Assembly (NCBI RefSeq): GCF_016097555.1
Contig: NC_054701.1
Span: forward strand, 3,617,688 to 3,681,687
Length of the DNA: 64,000 nucleotides
Direction of reading: 5' to 3'
Origin: Gigantopelta aegis
Taxonomy: Eukaryota; Mollusca; Gastropoda; Neomphalida; Peltospiridae
In this document: one piece after another, positions 1-11,483 of the stretch
Layout of the letters: every line of letters begins with the position of its first letter
How positions within the stretch are numbered: position 1 is the first letter of the stretch
Program-made: the position numbers and the translations under genes
Notes under the pieces: model-generated
Databases searched by the model: none
What the model saw: the letters and a program-made list of their open reading frames with translations, nothing else
Told to the model about the DNA's origin: nothing

Positions 1-177
1 GTAAAAAATAGCAGGTCTACGAGAATTGTAAAAAAATAGCAGTTCTCCGCAGGGGTTTCTCATTGCTAACAATGACTCAGTCTAGGTTTCTCATTACTAA
101 CCATGATTCAGTCTAGGTTTCTCATTGCTAACCATGATTCAGCCTAGGTTTCTCATTGCTAACCATGATTCAGTCTT
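1..177. repeat. Short tandem repeats at left edge (31-bp unit, about 4 copies)
   Basis: Positions 1-50 hold two copies of a short 'aaaaatagcag' motif. From about 53 a 31-bp unit (taggtttctcattgctaacc plus 11 more bases) repeats four times with few changes. The array may continue to the left of the window. Confidence 0.85.
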
Positions 178-491
178 GTATGAAGTTAATGAGCTGAATT
201 TACAAACCTGATACTGTTACATGTAACTAAGTACATTTAGAATGCTTAAACACCTGTGTTTAAAGCTAAAAAAAAATGGGTTTCGTAAATTTGGCCCTAG
301 ATGCATCCACCCAACCTACAAAATACCACTTTAATATGGCCGCCTCCATCCATTCTTTGTGTACTATTCCTCCTCAATTCACCTGACAGCTGCAGGTGTG
401 AGTGTTGTCCAGGTGTCTTCACTCACCTGTGATGTGCTTCTCATGGTTATTGTTTACATAATTCATCAGGTTGTATCTTTAACCAGCTCAC
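178..491. other. No feature recognised
   Basis: AT-rich unique-looking sequence. No exon, RNA gene or repeat structure could be supported on either strand. Confidence 0.5.
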
Positions 492-578
492 CTGTTTGTT
501 ATCTGCTATAGTCAATATGTTGGTATTATCACACCACTGTCTCATGTACTGGCACTCACAGAGACTGGAATTGTGGTC
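492..578 (-). CDS. Candidate internal exon of an unidentified minus-strand gene
   Basis: On the minus strand an 87-bp block has an AG acceptor (actcctttag) and a GTGAGC donor. It is open in only one frame for 29 codons, with phase 0 at both ends. The peptide begins DHNSSLCECQYMRQWCDN and ends ADNKQ. If the donor were not used, the frame would continue 14 codons to a stop. I do not recognise the family. Its acceptor directly abuts the 588-2384 tandem array, as seen at other real acceptors in this window. It lies in or upstream of the HDAC6 region on the opposite strand, which is a reason for caution. It could be a chance open segment. Confidence 0.3.
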
Positions 579-587
579 CTAAAGGAG

Positions 588-2384
588 TAAAGATTAGTGG
601 TTGGTAAGAGAGACATTGATTGCTGTAGTTGGGACGAGATAGCAGGGGTTAAAGATTAGTGGTTGGAAAGAGAAACGTTGTTGTAGTTGGGGCGAGACAG
701 CAGGGATTAGAGGTTGGTAAGAGAGACGTTGCTGTAGTTGGGGCGAGACAGCAGGGGTTACAGATTAGTGGTTGGTAAGAGAGACGTTGGTTGCTGTAGT
801 GGGGGCGAGACAGCAGGGGTTAAAGATTAGTGGTTGGTAAGAGAGACGTTGCTGTAGTTGGGGCGAGACAGCAGGGGTTAAAGATTAGTGGTTGGTAAGA
901 GAGACGTTGCTGTAGTTGGGGCGAGACAGCAGGGTTAAAGATTAGTGGTTGGTAAGAGAGACGTTGATTACTGTAGTTGGGGCGAGACAGCAGGGGTTAA
1001 AGATTAGTGGTTGGTAAGAGAGACGTTGGTTGCTGTAGTTGGGGCGAGACAGCAGGGGTTAAAGATTAGTGGTTGGTAAGAGAGACGTTGGTTGCTGTAG
1101 TTGGGGCGAGACAGCAGGGTTTAAAGATTAGTGGTTGGTAAGAGAGACATTGCTGTAGTTGGGGCAAGACAGCAGGGGTTAAAGATTAGTGGTTGGTAAA
1201 AGAGACGTTGCTGTAGTTGGGGCGAGACAGCAGGGGTTAAAGATTAGTGGTTGGTAAGAGAGACGTTGGTGTATTTGGGGTGAGATCTATCTCGTTGGGT
1301 AGAGTTAGTGGTTGGTAAGAGACGTTGCTGTATTTGAGGTGAGATCTATCTCGATGGGTAGAGTTAGTGGTTGGTAAGAGACGTTGCTGTATTTGGGGTG
1401 AGATCTATCTCGGTGGGTAGAGTTAGTGGTTGGTAAGAGAGACGTATTTGGGGTGAGATCTATCTCGGTGAGTAGAATTAGTGGTTTGGTAAGAAAGACG
1501 TTGCTGTATTTGGGGTGAGATCTATCTCGGTGGGTAGAGTTAGTGGCTGGTAAGAGAGACGTTGCTGTATTTGGGGTGAGATCTATCTCGGTGGGTAGAG
1601 TTAGTGGTTGGTAAGAGAGGCATTGCTGTAGTTAGGGTGAGATCTATCTCGGTGGGTGGAGTTAGTGGTTGGTAAGAGAGACGTTGCTGTATTTGGGGTG
1701 AGATCTATCTCGGTGGGTAGAGTTAGTGGCTGGTAAGAGAGACTTTGCTGTATTTGGGGTGAGATCTATCTCAGTGAGTAGAGTTAGTGGTTGGTAAGAG
1801 ACGTTGTATTTGGGGTGAGATCTATCTCAGTGGGTAGAGTTAGTGGTTGGTAAGAGACGTTGTTGTAGTTGGGGTGAGATCTATCTTGGTGGGTGGAGTT
1901 AGTGGTTGGTAAGAGAGACGTTGTTGTATTTGGGGTGAGATCTATTTCGGTGGGTAGAGTTAGTGGTTGGTAAGAGAGACGTTGTTGTATTTGGGGTGAG
2001 ATCTATCTCGGTGGGTAGAGTTAGTGGTTGGTAAGAGAGGCGTTGCTGTATTTGGGGTGAGATCTATCTCGGTGGGTAGAGTTAGTGGTTGGTAAGAGAG
2101 ACGTTGCTGTAGTTGGGGTGAGATCTATCTCAGTGGGTAGAGTTAGTGGTTGGTAAGAGAGGCGTTGCTGTATTTAGGGTGAGATCTATCTCGGTGGGTA
2201 GAGTTAGTGGTTGGTAAGAGAGGCGTTGCTGTATTTAGGGTGAGATCTATCTCGGTGGGTAGAGTTAGTGGCTGGTAAGAGAGGCGTTGCTGTAGTTGGG
2301 GTGAGATCTATCTCGGTGGGTAGAGTTAGTGGTTGGTAAGAGAGACGTTGTATTTGGGGTGAGATCTATCTCAGTGGGTAGAGC
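588..2384. repeat. Minisatellite with two related unit types (58 and 61 bp, about 30 copies)
   Basis: From 588 to about 1260 the unit is about 58 bp, with core ttagtggttggtaagagaga followed by cgttgctgtagttggggcga. From about 1260 to 2384 the unit is about 61 bp and replaces 'gcgagacagcagggg' with 'gagatctatctcggtgggta'. The second type resembles the A-box head of a tRNA-derived SINE, and the array ends directly in SINE sequence. Every unit on + carries a consensus-like splice donor (ttg|gtaagag). Confidence 0.9.
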
Positions 2385-2545
2385 ACCAGTAGCCAATGAA
2401 TAATAAATATACGTGCTCTAGTGGTGGTGCTAAACAAAACAAAACTTTTAACTATACTTAGATGTTTGATCTCACTCTGGGTTGGAGCGGGTACTGGGAA
2501 ACAAACCCAGTCTGAAATCTGTTGGCATCCACAGTAAAATTCACT
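2384..2545. mobile_element. Two SINE fragments, facing orientations
   Basis: Positions 2384-2452 are a plus-oriented SINE 3' tail (gtgctctagtggtggtgcta then aaacaaaac). Positions about 2460-2545 read on minus as a tRNA-like SINE head (gactgggtttgtttcccagt) similar to the element at 58618. Neither is complete. Confidence 0.6.
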
Positions 2546-2874
2546 GGATGTGTTTTTTTTATAATCTTCATACATATGCATCACAAATAGGACTTCTTCT
2601 TTAATGTCACCTAGCACATATATTGGTCAGACATTATTAGAATAATGTTAACTGTGATACTTGTGTAATAACATCCCAGCACATTAAATAAGTCTGTCAG
2701 TTACCATAAGACACACACATACTAAGAAAATGCATTTTTAATTTTCATTATTATTCATACTTACCTAGTGCTAGCACAACAACAATGCTATGCAATCCTG
2801 AATCATAACCTCCACTGTAGAATTCTCTCCTCTTGCCAGATGTATGCAGTACACCGTGTATGGGCAGACCATCA

Positions 2875-2875
<1 letters not shown>

Positions 2876-2917
<42 letters not shown>
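2876..2917. repeat. (AC)n microsatellite
   Basis: About 20 uninterrupted CA dinucleotides, 90 bp before the HDAC6 exon at 3007. Low-complexity frames across it are artefacts. Confidence 0.95.
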
Positions 2918-2918
<1 letters not shown>

Positions 2919-3006
2919 CGCATATATACACACAAGCACATACAAAAAACACATTAGCTTGAGTTTTGTGCCAACCTGTGACCTGTGTGTGTTGAATTGT
3001 TTGCAG

Positions 3007-3135
3007 GTGTTTTGCAGTCGGTTTGTGAAGGAGCACATGTTGTTCCACGGACTGGAGAGTGAGCACCGAGTGGTGCTCAGCTACGCCGATCTGTCCGTGT
3101 GGTGCTACGGCTGTGACAACTACGTCAACAACAAG
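3007..3135 (+). CDS. HDAC6: HDAC6-type histone deacetylase 6, penultimate exon (ZnF-UBP finger)
   Basis: A 129-bp phase-0 exon lies between acceptor ttgtttgcag and donor AAG|gtactc. It encodes 43 residues of a zinc-finger ubiquitin-binding (UBP) domain. Visible hallmarks are the VFCSR start, the HML..HG motif, VLSYADLSVWCYGC with two zinc-ligand cysteines, and YVNNK. In HDAC6 this finger binds the free C-terminal Gly-Gly of ubiquitin and links the cytoplasmic deacetylase to aggresome transport. The assignment to HDAC6 rather than a USP rests on the Leu-Ser-Tyr/Leu-Ser-x-Trp-Cys-Tyr pattern and on the gene ending one exon later. The exon carrying the first half of the finger was not found in 1-3006 and probably lies left of the window. 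Confidence 0.85.
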
Positions 3136-3159
3136 GTACTCCCTTCAGCTAGGATGGGG

Positions 3160-3474
3160 GGGGGGGGGATGTAACTCAGTGGTAAAGTGCTCGCCTGATG
3201 CTTGCTCAGTCTAGGATCCCAGTCAGTAGGCCCATTGAGCTATTTCTCCTTCCAGCCAGTGCACCATGACTGGTATATCAAACGCTGTGGTATGTGCTAT
3301 CTTGTCTGTGGGATGGTGCATATAAAAGATCCCTTGCAACTGATGGGGAAATGTAGCAGGTTTCCTCTCTAAGACTGTCAGAATTACCAAATGTTTGACA
3401 TCCAATAGCTGATGATTAATAAATCTATGTGCTCTAGTGGTGTCACTAAACAAAACAGACTTCTTCTTTTTTCC
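3160..3474 (+). mobile_element. tRNA-derived SINE in the last HDAC6 intron
   Basis: It starts with a tRNA-like head (A-box-like tgtaactcagtgg, B-box-like region near ctaggatccc). A central domain follows (ccagtgcaccatgactggta .. ggtgcatataaaagatccct) and then a tail with gctctagtggtgtcactaaa. The central domain also occurs at 58618-59122 (+) and 45985-46240 (-). Confidence 0.8.
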
Positions 3475-3722
3475 ATCAAGGAACTGTGTTTGAGATAATC
3501 TCATAAAACCAGTCAAGTGCATTTTTTATATTACAATATTCTGAACTGATTAAACAAAATATTTGAATGTTTCATTTGAAAAAAACAAATTATAATGACT
3601 CACTTACAAAAATGTGAATTGTAAATAAACAAGGTTTTGCAAATAAATACATGCACAAATTCATCAGTTTATACATAAACCAATAACAAACATACATTTG
3701 TTAGACACTAGTCTGTGGACAT

Positions 3723-4120
3723 GCAAAAAAAATCTAGTAGCCCGGCAGACTACCGGGTTTAGACATCTGGTAGCCCAAGCAAGAAATGTAGTAGCCCGGC
3801 AGACTACTGGGTTTAGACACCTGGTAGCCCAAGCAAGAAATCTAGTAGCCCGGCAGACTACCGGGTTTAGACATCTGGTAGCCCAAGCAAGAAATCTAGT
3901 AGTCCGGCAGACTACCGGGTTTAGACATCTGGTAGCCCAAGCAAGAAATCTAGTAGTCCGGCAGACTACCGGGTTTAGACATCTGGTAGCCCAAGCAAGA
4001 AATCTAGTAGTCCGGCAGACTACCGGGTTTAGACATCTGGTAGCCCAAGCAAGAAATCTAGTAGCCCGGCAGACTACCGTGTTTAGACATCTGGTAGCCC
4101 AAGCAAGAAATGTAGCAAAA
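3723..4120. repeat. 54-bp tandem repeat, about 7 copies, with internal dyad
   Basis: The unit includes tagtagcccggcagactacc followed by gggtttagacatctggtagc, so cccgg and ccggg form a short inverted repeat around 'cagacta'. The unit length is a multiple of three, which keeps an apparent 146-codon frame open. It lies in the last intron of HDAC6, ending about 80 bp before the terminal exon. Confidence 0.9.
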
Positions 4121-4198
4121 GCATCCTCGGCTAGTTAGACTCCACTTGAATCCGACATTCATTCGAAATGAGTTACATCAAACTTTTGTCTCTTGCAG

Positions 4199-4261
4199 AT
4201 TATTTTTCCAATGAAGCAAGAAGCACACAGGAAAAAGTTTGGAGGAGAAATACCAGAATAA
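4199..4261 (+). CDS. HDAC6: HDAC6-type histone deacetylase 6, terminal exon
   Basis: Acceptor tttgtctcttgcag is followed by 20 codons and TAA. The peptide is IIFPMKQEAHRKKFGGEIPE, matching the end of the ZnF-UBP domain where a conserved AH..KFG.. motif closes the fold. The exon continues in phase 0 from 3135. The gene stops here with no extra tail, as in animal HDAC6, where this finger is the C-terminus. Confidence 0.85.
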   Translation: MIFPMKQEAHRKKFGGEIPE

Positions 4262-5142
4262 CTCGATATTTTATCATATATAAGCATTTACTACCGCAAA
4301 ATATTTTCCCATTTTAAGTGAACAGACTTTAACTGACTGTTGAAAACATTACGGTTTAATCATTTCTTGATAAACTTGCAGGGTTTGATTTAAGCAGATC
4401 AGCTTTTATTATGCTGTGACTGGGGGTGGTAAAGTAGTGTCAAACTTGACGTGAGGTGCTGTTTCCAAAACCATTCAAGTGGTCGTCAAGACAAATTCTC
4501 CAGGAGAGTTTTGTATGTAATTTGATCAGTGTCTGTTTTTATGTCAATACGAGAGTTGTGTTTTTACAGATTTGACAATAATTTATGCATTTAAGACAGT
4601 ATTCCAGTATATGTATTTGTTGTGTTTTTAATTGATTAGTATTATAATGTGCAATTGCAAAAACTTTACTATGTCACAATCCATATGTTATTTTTATATA
4701 TATAAAAGCGCAAATACATTGCCTTGTATTAGGATGGCAGAGTTTCTACCAAAGGGTATGAAGGGTAAAATTATGTACCCTAAAATGTTGGAAATTTTTC
4801 TAATTTTTTATAGAGATATGGTAAGTGAACTGCTGTTTAAAATGTGTCAAAACATTTCACACATATAACCACCTGGTAGGGACACTTATTGTCTCTTTGG
4901 GTTTTATTATGTACCCTCCAGTTATTTTCTGGCAGAAAGCCAGGAAGGGCAACATCAAAGTTGAAGAGTGTTTTTACAGAACTTGTCAAGTCCCTAATTG
5001 AGTAAATGCAGATAACCACACAAATTGCTTGTTTGATATTCTGTGCAAAGTTACATACACAGTCGTTACACGAAAATGGGTTAAATCTCCTTGTATGGTT
5101 GATATAAACCAGTGCTATATTTATGTAGTTTTAACTGTTTGT
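4262..5142 (+). other. HDAC6 3' UTR and downstream AT-rich DNA
   Basis: No coding exon seen. The HDAC6 3' UTR should start at 4262. No AATAAA is close to the stop. The first good one found reading on is at 5736 (gcaataaaaaat), which would give a UTR of about 1.5 kb if used. Confidence 0.4.
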
Positions 5143-5563
5143 CAAATACATATCTCATGCACATAAAAACAGTTCAATTGTGAGTCAGTATTTTCAGACT
5201 AGTAGAAGAGAAAACGGATTCTCTCCACTAATGTTATTGTGTGGATATCCAACACTTGTTCCACTTTGTTCATCATTGTTTTAATACATATCTCATGCAT
5301 ATAAAAACAGTTCAGTTGTGAGTCAGTATTTTCAGACTAGTAGAAGAGAAAACTGATTCTCTCCACTAATGTTATTGTGTGGATATCCAACACTTGTTCC
5401 ACTTTGTTCATCATTGTTTTAATACATATCTCATGCATGTAAAAACAGTTCAGTTGTGAGTCAGTATTTTCAGACTAGTAGAAGAGAAAACGGATTCTCT
5501 CCACAAATGTTATTGTGGGAGTATCCAACTCTTGTTCCACTTTGTTCATCATTATTTTAATAC
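5143..5563. repeat. 139-bp direct repeat, three copies
   Basis: Three head-to-tail copies start near 5143, 5283 and 5421 with atacatatctcatgca. They contain actagtagaagagaaaac and end with ccactttgttcatcat. Copies differ by a few bases. Confidence 0.9.
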
Positions 5564-8500
5564 CTCGGGTCATTGTTGATTTGTCTGTATTTTAGTTATT
5601 TTGAAATCAGAACCACTTGTCTTGAGCTTATCTTCTATATGCATTGCTTCTTTAAGAGGCTTATTTACAAATTATTAGTATTAGATTTTTCCAAATATTT
5701 TTACTACATCCAGATTTAGTGAAGTATTTTACTGCAATAAAAAATCTGCATGCATGCACATATATCTGAAGCTGTGTGTAGGTGTGGTCTCAAAGTTGAG
5801 AAGTGACATTTTGCTGTTCTTACTTATGTTGTGATAAATAACTAGAAATTAGCCAGTTTTATGCATAATCTCAAAAGTATTTAAAATTGTAATGTGCTGG
5901 TACTTGGCTTAAATGGTCATTTCCTCAATCTTTGGTAAAAAAATACAAAGTACATATAACATATTCCAGGCTTGTGTGCAGGAATTTTATGTGGGCATGT
6001 ATCAATCTCAGTCTCAGTTCGAGAATCGGTCCCAGACATGGGGGGAAAAGGGTTTTAGTATTATCATTTGATGAGAAAAATTAATAAATAGTTTTGGTCA
6101 TTATGCAGCTTTGGGACACACACACACACACACACACTCTTTTAGATATGTTTTCCAAAATATATACAGTATGTATACAAGACTTAATTTATCACAGTTG
6201 GATTTTATTTGTTAAAATGTGCTATACTTTGGTGCAAATTTATTATGATCATATGTGATTTTACTACCAGTACCATAAATAAATCAGTTTCAATCAGAAA
6301 AAAAGCATGTTAATGTTATCGATTTTGTTCAGCTCTGGAGTACGTAATAGTTTAATGGTGGAGTCAGTATTATCCTTTTAAAAAAGTATTATAAAACATT
6401 CTTCTTTTTTTAAACGAGAGAATTTACAGTTTATAATTCTAGAGTTATTTCCCTTTCAATGATTTAATTTCAACAATGTCCGCTATTGTTTCATTCTTCA
6501 GTATTTTAATATGCTTTGATATTTTTATATGAAGTTATATCTACATTTTTCTTTCATTTCTCTTCAAAGCTGCAATCTCCGAGTATATATTTTTAATATG
6601 TAAGAATTTATCATAGTTCATAAACTATCATTTCCTTCTTGTGACATACCATACTTTAATGTTCATAGATCTAGTTTTATAATCTAGATCACACTGAAAT
6701 ACAGTTTGAGTAAAACTGACACCTGTGGCTTGTAGGAAAGTTCAAAAATATTTATGAGGCTTAATATAGATTGTTGATGTGTAAATCAATCGCAAGCTAT
6801 TCTCATTATTAGCAGGGTTTATATTTTACATAGATTATTAATAAATGTTGGTTGATTTTAACAATCTTGTGCTGTGCTATTTTTGGAGAAGATTGGGCAG
6901 TATTGTTAAGAAATGAAATCATTTAATTCAATGCAGAGATGTATATCCTTATTTACGACTGTACGACTGAACAATAAGTGTTCTTTGTTGGAAAGATGCC
7001 TATCCAAAGTTCCTGTATCAATGTACCAATTGAAAAATAGAAAACCAGCATTACCAGAATCGATAAAAAGATATTGGTTATTTCTACTTTATGATGATGG
7101 CCATCTTTATGAAAGGAATGGTTTCCCATAACCGGATGTGACGTGACGGCCAGAATATATTATCATTAGAGTTTGACGTCATTTCCATTAAAAAAGACAC
7201 TGCACCATATATTGTTACGTCATTTGAATATCTAGTAATGGCGGACTGGAATTAAAGTTGCATGTACAGTTTACAAAAACGTTGTATTAAACTTGAGATA
7301 AAGAGATTAATACCCACGTGTGTTTTGGTATCATCAATATCATATATTATTTTTTAAGATTGCATCCAAAATTTGATTCAACTGCCATCAGTTAAATCAA
7401 TTTAAAAAAAAAAAAAGTCTTACAGGTAGGGTCAACTCCAACAAGAGCCTTATGTGTTGGAAAGATGCATACCCGGACGACCAACACATACTGACACTTT
7501 AACCAATGAAAAACGCGTAATTTTAGAGTTAATAAAAAACCAAGATTATTCCTGCTAACTGGGGGCAGCCATTTTGTTTCATTTTTGTGACACCCGGTGG
7601 TATAGCTTGGGGAGAAGTGACGTCAGCTCCGTCCATCTCCTGTATGCAGTGTAAACAAACGCTCTAATTTATGACAAGGCGCTTCGCTTTCATCAACCTG
7701 ACTTGTAAAACAACATAAATGACTTGATAGTATAATAAACTATTTAACTAAATATATTTCAATTTGCATCAATAGAACGAAATGGAGTTATAGTATTTTT
7801 CTTTTTTTTAAAACCCAAAGAAAAAATGCATATTATTAGGCCTATTGGTAGGGTACGTTCTGGCAAAAACAACCACTCACGATACCTAAGTGATAATTTT
7901 ATTTTCTTTGGGACGACATAATTGGTCAGTTTTGTGATTTTAGATGGGAAAGTCTACTTAATCAAGGGTTTTACAGAATTACTTACAGTAATAAAGTGAT
8001 AATGTCCATTACGATTTGAGGGGCGTCCGCACGGCTATCAGACAATACCTTGTGATCTTAATAAAAGAGACACGTCTTTTTAGTGTGTCTAGACACAGTG
8101 TCTGGGGACTGTCTAAATATACACCTGCCAATCAGGAATCACAGGTACAGGCCACGGAAAGAAAAGACTAATTAACCAAGAACACACTCCGATTATTATT
8201 TCAGTACGTGGGTTAATCTATATACAAAACATAATAGTTATTTCAACACTTTGACAATGGTGGCTTATTTTGTATTGAAAAATTATATATACTTGTTGCC
8301 GGCTTACTGGGATGGATATTATTACAAAACATTGCGATGCATCTGCAAAAATCAGGTATGTTTTGTTTTTTCAGTTTGAAGACTAATTCCTGACGTGACA
8401 CACCAGAGGGCGTATTCACTGGGATGGTACAAAATGGCTGCACCTGTTATATATAATAGCCGTCACATTTAACTGTTTTATTAATTAACTATATGATTAT

Positions 8501-8610
8501 ACTTGTTAATATTAAGCAATAATGTGTATTATATATCGTTGAATATGCATACCAGGCCAAATGCCTTAATTGTTCCCTCCTTTAACAATAGCATGGAAAA
8601 TTCTGATTGA
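5564..8610. other. Gene-poor AT-rich region; diverged dispersed repeat pair
   Basis: No exon could be supported. Positions 6118-6140 hold a short (CA)n. Segments near 6930-7150 and 7430-7640 share 'gtgttggaaagatgc' and flanking blocks, suggesting two diverged copies of one repeat family. 7560-8460 has several CpG-containing motifs but no convincing first exon. Confidence 0.4.
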
Positions 8611-8804
8611 AATGCCATGAATTAAATTGGTCCGATTCATTTGCCATGAATTAAATTGGTCCGATTCATTTGCCATCAATTAAATTGGTCCGATTCATTT
8701 GCCATCAATTAAATTGGTCCGATTCATTTGCCATCAATTAAATTGGTCCGATTCATTTGCCATCAATTAAATTGGTCCGATTCATTTGCCATCAATTAAA
8801 TTGG
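8611..8804. repeat. 29-bp tandem repeat, about 7 copies
   Basis: The unit is ttgccatcaattaaattggt plus ccgattcat. The first copies carry 'catgaatt' instead of 'catcaatt'. Confidence 0.9.
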
Positions 8805-8844
8805 TATAAAATGTTTTCTTCCTTAAGATGGCATTGAATTTTCT

Positions 8845-8928
8845 AATTCAGTTACCTTCAGTTAAATTCAGTTACCATCAGTTAAATTCAGTTACCATCA
8901 GTTAAATTCAGTTACCATCAGTTAAATT
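8845..8928. repeat. 20-bp tandem repeat, about 4 copies
   Basis: The unit is attcagttaccatcagttaa. The 'ccatcagttaaatt' part resembles the preceding 29-bp family, so the two may be related. Confidence 0.85.
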
Positions 8929-9207
8929 GCTCACGCCATTTTTAAAAAAGTTACTTATTTACAACTCCCACTGGCAAAGAATTACTGAAGTTATTGTTCA
9001 GTTTTGAGATTATTTTGACAAGATGTTTCTCAGACTTGAAATATGCTCATGTGCAGACATTTCTCATCTGCATAAGGATCCGTCTACTTGTCAAAAACTC
9101 TACGCCAAACGCTTGTTTTCAAGTTGATAACACATGACACATGAAATATATAAACAGGTTCCCGCTATTTAATTTTCAATTTTGTCAGTAGTAGATAATT
9201 CATTAAT

Positions 9208-10280
9208 TTGTACAGACCACCTTAGAATATCCAAACCAGTGTATAGACCACCTTAGAAAACCAAACCAGCGTACAGACCACCTTAGAATACCAAACCAGC
9301 ATACAGACCACCTTAGAATACCAAACCAGCATACAGACCACCTTAGAATACCCAACCAGTGTACAGACCACCTTAGAATACCAAACCAGCATACAGACCA
9401 CCTTAGAATACCCAACCAGTGTACAGACCACCTTAGAATACCAAACCAGTGTAGACCACCTTAGAATACCCAACCAGTGTACAGACCACCTTAGAATACC
9501 CAACCAGTGTACAGACCACCTTAGAATACCAAACCAGTGTACAGACCACCTTAGAATACCAAACCCAGTGTACAGACCACCTTAGAATACCAAACCAGTG
9601 TAGACCACCTTAGAATACCAAACCAGTGTAGACCACCTTAGAATACCCAACCAGTGTACAGACCACCTTAGAATACCCAACCAGTGTACAGACCACCTTA
9701 GAATACCAAACCAGTGTACAGACCACCTTAGAATACCCAACCAGTGTACAGACCACCTTAGAATACCAAACCAGTGTAGACCACCTTAGAATACCCAACC
9801 AGTGTACAGACCACCTTAGAATACCAAACCAGTGTACAGACCACCTTAGAATACCAAACCAGTGTAGACCACCTTAGAATACCAAACCCAGTGTACAGAC
9901 CACCTTAGAATACCAAACCAGTGTAGACCACCTTAGAATACCAAACCAGTGTACAGACCACCTTAGAATACCAAACCAGTGTACAGACCACTTCAGAATA
10001 CTAAAACAGTGTACAGACCACCTTAGAATACTAAACCAGTGTACAGACCACCTTAGAATACTAAACCAGTGTACAGACCACCTCAGAATACTAAAACAGT
10101 GTACAGACCACCTTAGAATACCCAAACCAGCATACAGACCACCTTAGAATACCCAAACCAGCATACAGACCACCTTAGAATACCAAACCAGTGTACAAAC
10201 CCCCTCAGAATACCAAAAGTGTACAGACCACCTTAGAATACCAAAACAGTGTACAGACCACCTTAGAATACCGAAACCAG
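9208..10280. repeat. 30-bp minisatellite, about 36 copies
   Basis: The unit is gtgtacagaccaccttagaa plus taccaaacca, with 27-31 bp variants (cccaacca, gtagacc). Minus-strand frames (WYSKVVCTLVW-like) are repeat artefacts. Confidence 0.95.
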
Positions 10281-11483
10281 TCCAATCAAAACTCTATAAG
10301 ATAGAATTCAAAGCACAACTTGACAGAGAGACGGATACAAGACAAATCAATATTAAAAAAGCTCCATTGACAAATGTCATAGCGGACATTAAATTTCTAT
10401 TTAAATATTTTGTTTCTCTAGGAGAAAACAGATTGAAAATGTTCAATGTTAATTTTTTTTTTTTTTTTTAATATAATTTAATAAAACATAAAAATTCCAA
10501 ATTATCTCTGTATTAGTTTGTAATGACTGCTCCAGAGTATCATAGTACCAAGTTTAAGAATAATTTGATCAAACCTCTAGAAGATACTTTTAAAATTGTA
10601 AATGTTAAATTTCTATTTAAATTGTTTTTACTGCTCCTGGGAATACTTTTATTAAGTTTTAGAACTATCCAATCAAAAATCTAGAAGATACTTTTAAATT
10701 TTCAATGTTAAATTTCTATTTAAAATGTTTAATTTTAATTAACGTAAATTTGTTTTTACAAATTCAGCCTTTCCAAAATATTTCTCCATTAATTTGTGAA
10801 GTCTGCCCCAGAGAATCATGGTACCAAGTTTTATATTTATTTGATCAAAGCTGTAGAAGATAGACTAAAATTTTCAAGTTAAATTTTAAAACTATTCAAT
10901 CAAATCTCTAGGAAAAGAGATTTTTAAATGTTCATTGTTAAATTTCTATTTAAAATTTAATACATATTTACAAATTCAATATATCTCTCTATTACTTTGT
11001 GAAGGATCATTGTACCAACTTTCAAAATAACTGTTGGAGAAGATAGACTTCAAATTCAATATATCTCTCTATTACTTTGTGAAGGATCATTGTACCAACT
11101 TTCAAAACAACTGTTGGAGAAGATAGACTTCAAAGGAAAAGTTGACAGACACCAAACAAATCGATAATAGAAAAGCTCCGCTGATGCTGATGTACGTCAT
11201 AGTGGAGCCAACAATTATTGCACTTTATATTAAACAACAGAACAATAAAGATAGTGTAATGTTTTAATAATAATGCACACTACATAATACAATATAGTAG
11301 TTTATGAAATTGTTTGAACTGTATGGTCTTAAAAGATATATCAAACAAACAAAATACATGTGTATACATACATATTCCATATAGATAATTAAAACAAAAT
11401 ATCAACTGATATGTTTTGAAAAAAACAAAAAACACACTGGCATTCTGAGCCTGTGCTTATGAAACTAGAGAGTTTAGACTCAA
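10281..11483. other. AT-rich region with an 80-bp tandem duplication
   Basis: No genes seen. The phrase 'aaatttctatttaaa' recurs about four times between 10380 and 10950. Positions 10971-11135 hold two nearly identical 80-bp copies containing ctattactttgtgaaggatc. Confidence 0.6.

Noticed and set aside
511..588. Plus-strand reading as the missing HDAC6 exon
   Set aside because: No CxxC or ENWVC-type zinc-finger residues in any plus frame; the frames close quickly with stops.
3698..4138. 146-codon repeat frame in HDAC6 last intron
   Set aside because: 54-bp tandem unit; the terminal exon is well defined downstream and not in continuity with it.
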